DNA from: Mesostigma viride
Taxonomy: Eukaryota > Streptophyta > Mesostigmatophyceae > Mesostigmatales > Mesostigmataceae
Assembly (NCBI GenBank): GCA_009746045.1
Contig: RPFO01000294.1
Span: forward strand, 41,001 to 105,000
DNA: 64,000 bases
Reading direction: 5' to 3'
Below, piece after piece: positions 20,801 to 29,066 of this stretch (positions within the stretch are counted from its first letter, which is position 1; every line of letters begins with the position of its first letter). Both the position numbers and the translations under genes were made by a program. The notes below the pieces were generated by a model. The model saw only the letters and a program-made list of their open reading frames with translations. It made no database searches and had not been told where the DNA came from.

Positions 20801-22822
20801 GCTTGGCGGGTGGCAGGAGTGGCCTACCATGCAAAGGCACTTACCTTGCGAGGGCAGCACCTGTTCTCCGGAGCGACGTGTGACATGCGCCAGCATGGCA
20901 ATGGCATCCATCGCACGGCCACCGCATCCACCGCATGCACGTCCATCCGTGCCAGCCGGGGCACCGCATGTGCAGGGATGGATGCACATGTGCAGGGGTT
21001 GAGGCATGGAGACAGCAGGCGGCGCAACAGGCAAGCGAGCGCACACAGCATGATGTGGTGGTAACAGGGCAGGGCACACGCAGGAGCCGGGAGTCGGGTC
21101 TGCTTGAACGGCAGCAAACGACGGGCCCATGCAACAAAATGCAGAACCACAGCAAAACGCTCACCTGCACACACCGGGGTGCTCAATACACTCACCGGGT
21201 GAAAGCATTAGGAACCACTGCCCCCATGCCTCCCAGCCCTGCCAAGAGATGCCCCCAACGTGCACTTTTTCGCTCCATTTCCTCCTCAGCAACACCCCTC
21301 CTGACCAACCGCGACACAGGGTCACCCACCCACAAGCGCAAGTTCGCTACGCCTGCTCCCCACACGAGCACCTGTCCATGAACCATGACCGAACGACCCG
21401 GTCTGCAAAACGACCCGGTGTGAATCATGACCCGGTCTGCAAAACGACAAGGTCTGAACGATGACCCGGTCTGACGCAGACCCAGTCTACGATGGGCGCG
21501 ATGATAACGCAATCAGAGCAGGAATGCCCCCGCCCCCGCCCCCGCCCCCGCCCCCGCCCCCCCCGCCCCCGCCCCCCCCGCCCCCGCCCCCACACATGTG
21601 CAGAGCCGGGTCAAGGTGGGTACGCGCGATGCGCCCACCCTCGTACAACGTTCCCCACCCGCAGGGATGCACACACCTTGGTCCTGACAAAAGGGGGACA
21701 GTCCAAGGGATCACTCCATGACTCAACCCTTGCCCACCGCCAGCATCCCTCGGTGCAGGGATAGGTTAGGACGTACTCCTATCAAGGAGACAACCAGCTC
21801 CTATATTCAAGTCGGCAGTGCTGCAGACTGTATGCACGGCCCCTCCCCCACCATGGCTCCATTGCGGCACAGGCCGCACGTGGCGGGGCAGCTCTCTACC
21901 CTATCAAGCACCAGCACCAGTGCCCATGTGGCTCCCCCCTCGTCCCCCCCCACCTTGGTCGCGTTGCGGCACAGGCCGCACGTGGCGGGGCAGCTCTCTA
22001 CCCTATCAAGCACCAGCACCAGTGCCCATGTGGCTCCCCCCTCGTCCCCCCCCACCTTGGTCGCGTTGCGGCACAGGCCGCACGTGGCGGGGCAGCTCTC
22101 TACCCTATCAAGCACCAGCACCAGTACCCATGTGGCTCCCCCCTCGCCCTCCCCCACCTTGGTCGCGTTGCGGCACAGGCCGCATGTGGCCGGGCAGCTC
22201 TCTGCGGCCACACGCGGCGCCAGCTCACACGCGGCCAGGCTGTACACGTTTGCGCAGAAGGTCTCCAAGTCGCGGCACTCCGGCACCTTGGCCGTCGCCG
22301 ACGTCGTCGCTGCGTCACCCTTGCCTGGGGGGGGGTTCAGGTGGCAGTGACCAGGGTGCCCACAGGTGTGTGGGGGGGTACAGAAACAACGGCTATCAAT
22401 AACGTTCGTAAGCGAAAGGCTGCATCGTAATTCGTGTGAGCAGCTCAGTCATGCCAAGGCATGGGATGATGGGCGGCATATTACACGGGCGCATGGTCAT
22501 TGTGCGCTGATGATATGATCATGCTGACGATGCACATAATGCACATCAGATCGCCATACTCTAGGATCTGCTGGCATGCGAAAGCACACAGAGATCGAAA
22601 CGTTGAAGGACAATCGATCCCAACGATGACTGCGGACGCCTTACCTCGTTGCTTTGCTTCGGAATACCCGACAAACGCGTGCTTGCGATCGACAGGCCGC
22701 TTCTCCCCAATTGACGACGCCGGACTGCTCAACATTGCTACTATTAGCATGCAGAGGAGCAACACGCTTGCTGGGCGAGGCGCGGTAATCGCCTTACGTT
22801 CAGCTGTCAATGGCCGCATCAT
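2719..22822 (-). CDS. Secreted ShKT-cyclophilin protein (multi-exon gene)
   Basis: Twelve exons assemble on the minus strand: 22822-22645, 22324-22158, 20854-20839, 18754-18606, 17899-17273, 16791-16672, 14232-14152, 13312-13166, 4552-4464, 4375-4309, 3719-3623 and 2892-2719, about 637 codons. Phases match at every junction except exon 9/10, which is off by one base. The product has a signal peptide, four ShKT domains (six cysteines each, e.g. [17 protein letters not shown]), an acidic linker of roughly 165 residues between ShKT2 and ShKT3, then a cyclophilin fold: [10 protein letters not shown] / [14 protein letters not shown] / PYALLQGSL / [17 protein letters not shown] / [13 protein letters not shown]. 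Cyclophilins catalyse peptidyl-prolyl cis-trans isomerisation; ShKT domains are extracellular disulfide modules, so the protein is inferred to act in the secretory pathway or outside the cell. The usual Arg-Phe-Gln active-site signature is not clearly present, so activity is uncertain. A TGTAA motif lies 273 bases past the stop (2442-2446). Domain identity is firm; exon 3 and the exon 9/10 edges are the weakest parts. Confidence 0.8.
3331..3625. repeat. 35-bp minisatellite, ~8 copies
   Basis: Unit TGCCCCACCCACACTTCCCC + ATGCGGACAAGCGCG. Lies in intron 11, beginning at the exon 11 donor. Confidence 0.95.
3623..3719 (-). CDS. Exon 11: cyclophilin core strands
   Basis: 32 full codons, from [10 protein letters not shown] through [17 protein letters not shown] to TIWGT, equivalent to the conserved segment around the S-x-F-F-I-x-L motif. 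Ends in phase 0 at ACG|GTGGGT; the 35-bp minisatellite starts directly beyond this donor. Confidence 0.8.
3967..4148. repeat. 45-bp minisatellite, 4 copies
   Basis: Unit AAAACCCACTAGCCAAGGGC + GGCCGGGGCTTGAAGGGTGG + GAGGC. In intron 10. Confidence 0.95.
4309..4375 (-). CDS. Exon 10: cyclophilin domain (boundaries tentative)
   Basis: The frame [18 protein letters not shown] runs from an AAG acceptor to CACC|GTTTGT, in phase 2, which joins exactly to exon 11. The 88-base intron between exons 9 and 10 is the shortest in the gene. Confidence 0.5.
4464..4552 (-). CDS. Exon 9: cyclophilin domain, middle
   Basis: Acceptor CTACAG|CCC in phase 0 fits the end of exon 8 across an 8.6-kb intron. Encodes [15 protein letters not shown]...AKEGFM. 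The donor CCAG|GTGCGC gives phase 2, which conflicts by one base with the next exon. The true edge may differ, or there is an indel in the sequence. Confidence 0.6.
4826..10185. repeat. 47-bp satellite array, >110 copies
   Basis: Unit GCGAACAGATGGGGGAAAGG + GCCAAGCGACACGAGCGGGC + CATCGCG, with common 46-bp and shortened (~38-bp, AGATGGGG missing) variants. Because 47 is not a multiple of three, all frames are visited and remain open on both strands, giving spurious frames up to 1788 codons. Variant patterns repeat at ~1387 bp (5.16-6.1 kb against 6.55-7.5 kb) and ~1271 bp (8.1-8.5 kb against 9.4-9.8 kb), evidence of segmental duplication within the array. It fills intron 8 of the ShKT-cyclophilin gene. 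Confidence 0.95.
10194..10220. other. Hairpin at satellite edge
   Basis: CGCGAGGGCC and GGCCCTCGCG pair perfectly around a 7-base loop right after the last satellite unit. Confidence 0.5.
10340..10363. repeat. (CA)n microsatellite
   Basis: About 11 CA units. Confidence 0.9.
10673..10833. repeat. 40-bp minisatellite, 4 copies
   Basis: Unit GTAATGCCTGCGAGTCATCA + CTTCTGGTTTCCTGCCGGTT. Confidence 0.95.
10980..12872 (+). mobile_element. TTAA-family element A (1.9 kb)
   Basis: The right end is CCTCCCCTTAA. The left end (TTCAGGGCACG...GGCGAATATTTTCGGCGC) matches the right end of copy C with mutations. It contains the GGGGGTAGCAACCCC hairpin near 12724, the GGTAAG site at 11409-11414 and a 136-codon frame (11350-11760) whose first part is shared with copy B. 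It sits in intron 8 of the ShKT-cyclophilin gene. Confidence 0.65.
13166..13312 (-). CDS. Exon 8: cyclophilin domain, helix 1 region
   Basis: 49 codons, phase 0/0. [20 protein letters not shown] matches the second strand and first helix of cyclophilins, followed by FYRTEPVP. A second, similar acceptor plus exon start lies at 13404. Confidence 0.8.
13388..13412 (-). other. Duplicated acceptor and exon 8 start
   Basis: CCTCCAG|ATCGACCTCCGTCTGCGG repeats the exon 8 acceptor and first codons 92 bases upstream, encoding IDLRLRP where exon 8 has IDICLRP. Confidence 0.5.
13731..13930 (-). mobile_element. tRNA-derived SINE-like element
   Basis: The minus strand has a tRNA-like head (GTCAGCTGGCGACGCCTTAG, then a B-box-like CCCAGTTCGATTCCGG). 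A 65-bp body follows (GATCGCGTTTTCCGCGGACC ... GTGCCAAATCAGA), also found at 31553-31622. Confidence 0.5.
14047..14095 (-). other. Duplicated exon 7 end with donor
   Basis: Encodes [10 protein letters not shown] followed by GTGGGG, nearly identical to the end of exon 7, about 90 bases downstream in intron 7. Confidence 0.6.
14152..14232 (-). CDS. Exon 7: start of cyclophilin domain
   Basis: 27 codons, phase 0/0, acceptor CTTCAG|GTG and donor AAG|GTGGGG. Encodes the first beta strand, [10 protein letters not shown], equivalent to the opening strand of cyclophilins. The 3' half and donor are repeated about 90 bases downstream (14047-14095). Confidence 0.75.
15036..15850. repeat. 35-bp minisatellite, ~23 copies
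   Basis: Unit GGCATCTTGCCCACCACGAT + GGAGGCGCTAGAGAG, with A/G and other variants. In intron 6. No spacers, so not a CRISPR array. Confidence 0.95.
16036..16333. mobile_element. pogo/Tigger-like MITE, 298 bp
   Basis: Terminal inverted repeats of ~28 bp: CAGTCATCCCCGCGTCAAG and CAGGCATCCCCACGTTAAG, continuing into TTACGAT. Each end is flanked by TA. The CAGT/G start, the CCCCGCGT-TAACG pattern and the TA duplication fit the Tc1/mariner-pogo superfamily. No coding capacity. Located in intron 6 of the ShKT-cyclophilin gene. Confidence 0.65.
16392..16612. repeat. ~17-bp minisatellite
   Basis: Unit like AATCGTGAAGGACAGCT, about 12 copies with variants, beside the MITE. Confidence 0.9.
16672..16791 (-). 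CDS. Exon 6: ShKT domain 4
   Basis: 40 codons, phase 0 at both ends. Encodes [17 protein letters not shown] followed by CPVSCNTC, the best match to the ShKT consensus in this gene. Donor GGGG|GTGAGC. Confidence 0.85.
17273..17899 (-). CDS. Exon 5: acidic linker and ShKT domain 3
   Basis: 209 codons, phase 0 at both ends (TTGCAG|AAC and AAT|GTGAGG). The first ~165 residues are low-complexity and rich in Asp, Glu, Ser, Gly and Ala, probably a disordered acidic spacer. The exon ends with a divergent ShKT domain ([17 protein letters not shown]...CPKSCDLC) lacking the usual WAxxGEC core. Confidence 0.8.
18606..18754 (-). CDS. Exon 4: ShKT domain 2
   Basis: Encodes [19 protein letters not shown]...CTASCRLC, a complete six-cysteine ShKT module with the typical WAxxGEC core. 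It ends AAAG|GTGAGG in phase 0. Immediately upstream in the transcript is the very long CT-rich tract (19-20.6 kb). Confidence 0.85.
18780..19240. repeat. G-rich minisatellite (GGGGAGAGGGGGTAGG)
   Basis: Purine-rich on the plus strand, so CT-rich in the transcript of the minus-strand gene. It ends ~25 bases before the exon 4 acceptor (18755). Confidence 0.9.
19338..20637. repeat. (GGARGAGA)n-type polypurine array
   Basis: Blocks of GGAAGAGA, GGACGAGA and GGAGGAGA 8-mers for 1.3 kb. With the previous tract it makes a ~1.9-kb polypyrimidine run in intron 3. Confidence 0.95.
20839..20854 (-). CDS. Exon 3: candidate 16-nt micro-exon
   Basis: A strong donor, CAAG|GTAAGT, has the nearest AG 16 bases upstream. 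This exon would start in phase 0 and end in phase 1, exactly what joins exon 2 (ends phase 0) to exon 4 (starts phase 1). It would encode VLPSQ plus the first base of Gly. A longer exon cannot be excluded, although no other acceptor AG lies between 20855 and about 21100. Confidence 0.4.
21524..21592. repeat. (CCCCCG)n G-quadruplex-prone tract
   Basis: CCCCCGCC repeats; the minus strand has many runs of four or more G. Confidence 0.9.
21840..22160 (-). repeat. 102-bp tandem repeat of ShKT exon tail
   Basis: Three units downstream of exon 2 repeat [12 protein letters not shown] and the AAG|GTGGGG donor with the intervening ~50 bases. The frame stays open through all units (34 codons each). Confidence 0.85.
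22158..22324 (-). CDS. Exon 2: ShKT domain 1
   Basis: The acceptor is CCCCCCAG|GC. The exon encodes the first ShKT domain, starting [18 protein letters not shown] and ending [10 protein letters not shown], with all six cysteines. It ends AAG|GTGGGG in phase 0. The tail of this exon with its donor is repeated in tandem downstream (21840-22160). Confidence 0.8.
22645..22822 (-). CDS. Exon 1: signal peptide
   Basis: The exon opens with two adjacent Met codons (22822 and 22819). The hydrophobic run [20 protein letters not shown] after a basic stretch reads as a cleavable signal peptide. It ends at a strong donor, CGAG|GTAAGG, in phase 1, which fits the GC... start of exon 2 to make a Gly codon. 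Confidence 0.75.
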
Positions 22823-23706
22823 AGATAGATCAGAATACTACCGTGCAGCAAAACAATGTAATTTTGGAATTCGTGCGATTGCTATACTGTCATATCAACC
22901 CATGCATTCCTTCCACCCACGTCGCTTATACTTCAACTATTTTCCTGCATGGGGCCTCTACTGGCTGGGGGAAAACGGCAGGTTACCACCGCCTACTCGC
23001 CTGATATCGAGTTGTCTATGTCTATATGGATGTGATGAATTACGAAGAGGTCACAACAGTAACTTTGTCCCCTCTCCTTATTTAAAGGCCCTTATATTTG
23101 AAAAATGTAGAGGGAAAGTCGACAGTCCTTGTATCTAATCAGTTGGAGAAATATGTCCAGGCGCTTTGCGAGTTATGGTGTTATAAGCCAGCTCGGATGC
23201 CTCAGCCGGCTATGGCCACCTTTTTCGTCCCTTCTGCTGACGACTTTGTGATAATACACGTGTCGCCAGCGGATGCGGCCATGCGGAAGGCAACCTCGAA
23301 GGGCAACGTGAGCGCAATTACTGATCATCCTGTGACCTACTGTACTGTATGTACAGTATCCAGTGATTCCAGTCTGACTGAAATCTCCATGGGAAACCTC
23401 CTTGGGAGACTATATGGGACCCTAAAATGAGTAAAATCGCGAACATGAACGCATGTGCAACTTGCCAGTTGCCACTTGCCAGTGGCCATGCCACGCCAAG
23501 CTGCGACTCTGTCACGTGCCTTACGTGCCATACTGGACAACACTTCGTTTCCGCTCTAAGCATTCCCTACAGTACAAGCCATGGCCAACAAACCTGCATT
23601 CGAGGACGTACATCGATTTTCTTCCCGTCAGGCTGGTTCAGTTATGCGTGCCTAACTAGTCGCACGAGGGGTGCCAGCGGCGGGCTTGAACCTGGCGGGC
23701 GCGGCA
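22823..23706. promoter_or_regulatory. Divergent intergenic region
   Basis: 884 bases between the starts of the ShKT-cyclophilin gene (-) and SET-domain gene (+); presumably holds both promoters. A 110-codon frame at 23098-23430 has no recognisable features. Confidence 0.35.
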
Positions 23707-25833
23707 ATGCGCTGTCGACTAGTCGTCTCCTGGTTGTCGAGCTCGCAGAGGTACCTGTCCATTTTGGCCGCCCTCTGGCTGCTGGTGGCATGGCCAGATC
23801 GGCATGTCCACGGCGATGGCGCGCTACAATGCGTGCCAATGGACTACGCCGATGCCGAGGATTACGATGGGCAATGCGCGCACCCTGACGTACTACACGA
23901 CCGCTTGATAGCATGGCTGGTGGCGAATGGAGGGCGGCCCAACCTTGACGTGGCCCAGAAAATAGACTACGGGGGCGGCAACAGAGGCTACATTGCTAGG
24001 AGGAGGATTGCGTCGGCCGAGGTACTGTATGAAGCGCCTCTCCCGATACTCATGACCAGCGATGCGGCAAACTACGTGGACTCGGGGGGGAGATATCAGT
24101 ATGCTCCTGGGGATTCGTACGCCGACATTCGGAAGCTGGCGGTCGTCATCCTCAACGTGAAAGCCGTTATTGACGAGAGGACGAGGTTGACGGAGCTGGC
24201 GCACCTGCCGTTCGCCACGTGGCGGAGGCATTGGAACAGCGCCGCGTCATTCTGGCAGCCGTTTGTGGAGTACCTGCCGACCGGCTACCCGGACATGCCC
24301 TGGGAGCTGCCGCACGAGCACCGCGGGTTCGTGCTGGACGTGCACCCGACGCTGTTCGACGGCGCCACGCCTGACGACCGTGGGGAGATCGAGTTCTACT
24401 ACCGGCTGTGCCTGTCTGACCGCCCCTTTTGCGCGCGCCACGACTACGGCTCCTGGCTCTGGTCCTACTACAGCGTGGTCACGCGCTCCTTCACGGTGCT
24501 CGACCCCGGCACGCACGAGGAGGTGACGAGCATGGTCCCCTTTGCGGACCTGTTCAACCACGGCAACGAGTGGACCGTCTGGTGGGGCCGTAACGACCTG
24601 CTCGGGTGGGACCACTGGATGGCGGCGCACCTCACTCTGGCCGAGCCGGCATACGTGCTAGTCAACTCCAAACCCATAACGGCAGGGCAGCCGATCGAGG
24701 TGTCATACGGTCACCACGGCAACAGCCACCTGATCACCTCGTACGGTTTCGCCATGCCGGCCAACAAGTTTGACCGCCTGGCACTCACCGTGAGCTACAC
24801 GGCCCTGATGGACCCCAGGGGGAGGGGGGACCTTCGCACCCCCCTGATGGATGAGATAGGGCTGGAGCGCCCTTCCGCAGGGGGAGAGGACGAGGGGGAG
24901 GAGGGGGGGCCGGACGCAGAACGCTCGTTGGGTGCAGGAGCGGCCAGGAAAAAGGGAGGGCCCGCATCGGCGGCAAACCGTACAGGCACCTGCAGGGTGT
25001 ACGCGTCGATGGCCCCCCACTACAAAGCGGTGCCCACCTGTGTGGACGCGTTCCGCATCGCCCACGCTGACAGGAAGGAGCTGGCCCAGCTGGACGCCTC
25101 GCTGCGGCCGTGCATGAGCGACCAGCCAACCGGGCCCCTGTGCGGGCGGCCCGTGAGCGTGCGCAACGAGAAGAAGGCGTGGGGCGCGCTGCTTGCTGCG
25201 TTGGAGGAGTACGCGCGGTCGCATCCGCTGGCCTACCGCGCGACGATTGAGGGGTGGCTTTTTGGGAACGCATCGTCTTCCTCTTCATCCTCACCGTCAT
25301 CGTCATCGCCAACGCCCTCTTCCCCCTCTCCATCCTCTTCTTCCTCGTCCTTTTCTTCCTCTTCGTCTCTCGACCCGACCTCGTGCTCGCCTTCCTCACC
25401 CGCGTCTTCCTCCTCCCCTTCCTGTCCCTCCTCCCCCGCTGGCGCGCCCGCCCCCCCCCTCACCCCCGCCCTCCGCAACGTGCTCTATGCGGCGGGCGGC
25501 CTGGCCACCACCCACTGGGCGCATGCGGAGCTGGCGCGCGCCGTCCTCAAGCTGCTGGCGAGCCACGGGAGCACCAGCCCGGTGGATGGGGGACCTGGCA
25601 CACGGCACGCGGCGGCGTACGCCAACGGGGGAAGCCCCTCATCCACCAACGGAGGCAGCGGCTCCTCCTCTTCCTCTTCTTCCTCTCCCCCCCTCAGTGA
25701 CAAGCATGCGCGCACGCTCTCCTCCTTCTGCGGCAAGCTCTCGGCGGGGCGCTACTCGTGGGAGGCGCCGCACGTAGCCTGGGCGTGCGACGCGTTCGAA
25801 AGTTACCTGCTGCAGCTGGCCACGCTGAGCTGA
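23707..25833 (+). CDS. SET-domain methyltransferase-like protein
   Basis: A single uninterrupted 708-codon frame; the ATG at 23707 is the first Met and precedes a hydrophobic segment (YLSILAALWLLVAW), probably a signal peptide or N-terminal anchor. The middle resembles the SET domain of Rubisco LSMT/SETD3-type lysine methyltransferases: GYIARRRIASAEVLYE near residue 100, MVPFADLFNHGNEW near 276 (the NH motif binds S-adenosylmethionine) and EVSYGHHGNSHLITSYGF near 331. After that comes a Gly/Glu-rich insert, a Cys-containing helical part that may be the substrate-binding region, and Ser/Pro-rich low-complexity runs near residues 520-580 and 650-670. The substrate is unknown. It is divergent from the ShKT-cyclophilin gene with an ~880-base spacer. 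Lack of introns is unusual beside its neighbours, so in-frame introns in the low-complexity parts are possible. Confidence 0.75.
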   Translation: MRCRLVVSWLSSSQRYLSILAALWLLVAWPDRHVHGDGALQCVPMDYADAEDYDGQCAHPDVLHDRLIAWLVANGGRPNLDVAQKIDYGGGNRGYIARRRIASAEVLYEAPLPILMTSDAANYVDSGGRYQYAPGDSYADIRKLAVVILNVKAVIDERTRLTELAHLPFATWRRHWNSAASFWQPFVEYLPTGYPDMPWELPHEHRGFVLDVHPTLFDGATPDDRGEIEFYYRLCLSDRPFCARHDYGSWLWSYYSVVTRSFTVLDPGTHEEVTSMVPFADLFNHGNEWTVWWGRNDLLGWDHWMAAHLTLAEPAYVLVNSKPITAGQPIEVSYGHHGNSHLITSYGFAMPANKFDRLALTVSYTALMDPRGRGDLRTPLMDEIGLERPSAGGEDEGEEGGPDAERSLGAGAARKKGGPASAANRTGTCRVYASMAPHYKAVPTCVDAFRIAHADRKELAQLDASLRPCMSDQPTGPLCGRPVSVRNEKKAWGALLAALEEYARSHPLAYRATIEGWLFGNASSSSSSSPSSSSPTPSSPSPSSSSSSFSSSSSLDPTSCSPSSPASSSSPSCPSSPAGAPAPPLTPALRNVLYAAGGLATTHWAHAELARAVLKLLASHGSTSPVDGGPGTRHAAAYANGGSPSSTNGGSGSSSSSSSSPPLSDKHARTLSSFCGKLSAGRYSWEAPHVAWACDAFESYLLQLATLS

Positions 25834-26190
25834 TGATGCGCTTGGGATGATGCCTTTGGGATGATGCCTTTGGGATGCATGGCGTTCTTGCGGTGATGGC
25901 GCTTTGGTCTCAGGTAATTCCGTCATCCGTCATCCCAACGAACGACCTCTGGCCGTGTGTTTGCGATGGCCATGTTTTTGCGATGGAACCTTTCATTGGC
26001 TGGGGTCCAAGGACAGTCCCAGCAACGGTAGGGCACGGTTCGGAGGAGGCGGGCCAACATTTGCGCGGCAGGACGGGGAAGAGAAGCAGCACGCGTTGCC
26101 GCGCGGTCCATGTCCAGGCCTGACCGCACGCCACGACACCCGTGTGTAGGCCAGCGGCTGAGCGTGGACTTCTCACGCTACACCCACAAC

Positions 26191-26380
26191 GTCCCTCTGA
26201 AGGCCAGTTGAGGAGCGCATCCTCTGAAGGCCAGTTGAGGAGCGCATCCTCTGAAGGCCAGTTGAGGAGCGCATCTTCTGAAGGCCAGTTGAGGAGCGCA
26301 TCTGCCTGGTAGTGTGGTTGAGGCTGTTGCTGCTGGTCGCGCTGGTAGTGTGGTTGAGGCTGTTGCTGCTGGTCGCGCGG
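26191..26380. repeat. 27-bp and 36-bp minisatellites
   Basis: About four copies of CTGAAGGCCAGTTGAGGAGC + GCATCCT, then two of TGGTAGTGTGGTTGAGGCTG + TTGCTGCTGGTCGCGC. Confidence 0.9.
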
Positions 26381-26699
26381 ACACGGGTTCCCCCCTACTT
26401 GACTTGGCCGGAAACCATCTGCTGACATCCGCACTGGCTATTGGCGGGTGGGCCAGGGTGACCCGATGCTTTGTGACTTCAGCGCCTCTCACAAGCTGCT
26501 GACCTGGCAAGTGTGAGCGACCGCGCTGCTGCCTCCTAGAGAGGGAAGCCATGCTCCGGCCTGCCATGTAGGTCCCCTGTCGTTTTGCCAATCATGAATC
26601 AAATGCCCCGTGTGTGGGGAGGACCTGTATAGGAAGGTGCACCTGGTCGTGCCGGCAGGGATACCTCTGACGTGTGTGTCTGCAATCCATGCATGCTAA

Positions 26700-27270
26700 T
26701 CGCCGGCACGGTTACTCGCATGCTGGCATGGTCCTTGCATGCTCGCATGGTCCTTGCATGCTCGCATGGTTCTTGCATGCTGGGTCGCCGGTGGCCCGGT
26801 TCTTGTGGTGGGCCGGTGGGCCGTCACTTGGAGTGCGTCGCTTGGACCTACACAGTTCAATTTGTGGCGGCCGTGTCGTGACCCGTGAAGCCGGTGTGCC
26901 GCCCACGGGTGCCGCGGCTTGCAGCACAAAGCCAGGGCCGCAGATTTTGTATTGTTTTCCTAGGCATGGGGGTTGCCATGGTGTATTGTTTTCCTAGGCA
27001 TGGAGGTTGCCATGTTGTACTTTTCCGGCAGCTCCCTGCTCCGTTCATCGGATCGCACGCGTGGGTGACACATCGGTTTACCGTGAGGCTCCCACATGCC
27101 TCATAAATAAATGTCCTCGGCTTGACGGCTCAGCTGGTTGGAGCAGACTGGCCACGCAAGCGTGGGGGGCACCACGTACTCTTCTGACTAGGCAAGCATG
27201 GAGGTTGCCATGTTGTATTGTTTTCCTAGGCATGGGGGTTGCCATGGTGTACTGTCCTCCTGGGCAGGCC
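26700..27270. repeat. Short local repeats around GCATGGnnnTTGC
   Basis: CTCGCATGGTCCTTGCATG occurs three times (26715-26780). TTGTTTTCCTAGGCATGG(G/A)GGTTGCCATG recurs at about 26950, 26985 and 27215. Confidence 0.75.
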
Positions 27271-28239
27271 CTCGGGTTACTGCTGCTGGGGACTTACGCT
27301 CGGATTGTGCCCTGCCTTGGATGTGCCCCGAGCGGGTGCTTATGGGGATGCACCCGAGTGTAGCTGCAATGCAACATCTGTGCCTGTGGTGGGTTGACAG
27401 GCTTGGGGGTTGGGGGGAAAGAAGAGAGAGACGCTGACATGATTGGCCTCAGGGCATGCTGCCCTGTGGCTGGCCTTGACGCCAGCTTGGGTTGGTAGAG
27501 CAAACACCTGCGCATGGCCTGGGAATAGGCTGAATTCAGGGCATTGCTTTTGATGCTTGGGGATAGTACTCGCCATGTGCCATGTCATGCCATGCTATGT
27601 CACTGGGTTAGACGCGCGGTGCCTGCGTGCGGGCACATATTATGTGAGACAACCGCATGTTAACTAAATAATGTGAGACAACCGATAGTAGCCGTTGTTT
27701 TTCTAGTTCCTATTGACGTTGGGGATCTGGTGAAGTGACAGGGGAAATAATTAGCCCTCTTCTTTAATCACTCCTGCGTGTATTCCACCATGCTGCCAAC
27801 TGGAGGAAATGTATCGTGTTTCATGACAGGCTGCTAGCTCGTATGCTGAGTCTTAATGTCGATCTGAATAGGCTTTGGGGACAGCCTTTCCATCTCCATT
27901 AATAAACAGGCCCCTTTCCATCTCCATGCCACGCCGTGTGAGCATGATCGAGATGCAAGGTCACTGCAGGCACGCCACGTTCAACCCTTCCGCCAATTTT
28001 CTAGCCTGACACGCCTCCTAGCCCGTCTTGAACGAGATGAGGCGCAGTCGACACACCGGCGACCCCAGAAAGGTCGGAGAGGACGCATATCCAACCTGAA
28101 GGAAAGACTCCATGCGTTGTAAAGAATTAACCCCACTAGTTCACCACCCACCCCCTCCACCCCCTCAACCCCCACCTCCATCACTACCCTTCTCCACCCC
28201 CACCTCCAGCCCCAACCCCCCGCTTACCCATCCATATTC
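27271..28239. other. No supported gene
   Basis: Unique-looking sequence. A basic stretch in one frame near 27990-28122 (LARLERDEAQ...GRRGRISNLKERL) may be upstream LINE ORF1 coding sequence. Confidence 0.3.
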
Positions 28240-29066
28240 CATCCATCCATCCATCGGCGCAGGCATCTGAGACGCACGCTGCACTTGTCTATCGCCTCAA
28301 CCAGGTTGAGGGCAAGTGCGGCGTGCTCATGAAGAAGCTTGAAGCCATCACCGCTCACACCGAGGCCCTGGCCTCACAGGTCCCAAAGATAGCGGAGCAG
28401 ACGGCCACCATCGCATCCCAGCCACCCCGGCAGGATGCTGGCGACCTCCCGCCCCTCTCCTATGCGGACCTGCTGCGGTCAGCGACCGCCTCCACCACCG
28501 ACGCCATCGCCACGAAGCTCCAGGAGCTGGAGGACCACCGCCAGGCCAACCAACGGGAGGCCACCGACCGCGCTCGCCGCGAGTGCCGAGTGGTGCTGCG
28601 TCGTTTCCCCCAGAAGCCAGGTGAGACGTCAACCTCCCTTGCCGACGAGCTCAAGGACCAGCTCCTTACCCTCATGGGCCTGGTAGGTGAGGTAGAACTG
28701 CGTGGGTGTCATCGCCTTCCCCACTCACGGGACAAGGCGGCTCCCCCACCAGTTCTGCTCACCTTCCCCTCCCGTGAGGACAAGCAGCGGTTCCTATCTC
28801 GTCGCAAGCGGTTGCACGACCTCACCTGGACGCTGGACGACGACCTGACCCCCGCTCAGCAGCAGCAGCGACGCGACCTGTGGCCGGAGAACCTCCGCCA
28901 CAAGCAGGACCCCCAGAAGCCCAAGGTGTACTGCATGGAGGGGCGGGGACCTGATGATCAACCGCAAGATGTGGACGCCCCCCGCGGGCCGCGGGCTAGA
29001 CTAGCTAATAGCCCTAGCTTGTATCCATTGGTTACAAGTCACTGCCGCCATGGCAGCCATGCTTAG
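28240..29066 (+). CDS. LINE ORF1-like protein (partial)
   Basis: The frame is open upstream of the first in-frame start near 28323 and begins with a heptad-like, coiled-coil region (VYRLNQVEGKCGVLMKKLEA, then ITAHTEALASQ). It is followed by a basic region and an RRM-like part (CRVVLRRFPQKP, VEVELRGCHRL-like segment, PVLLTFPSREDKQRFLSRRK) and LDDDLTPAQQQQRRDLW. This coiled-coil plus nucleic-acid-binding order matches L1-type ORF1 proteins. The last ~40 residues lose this character. No reverse transcriptase follows before the 3' hairpin at 29380, so the copy is internally deleted or non-autonomous. Confidence 0.55.
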
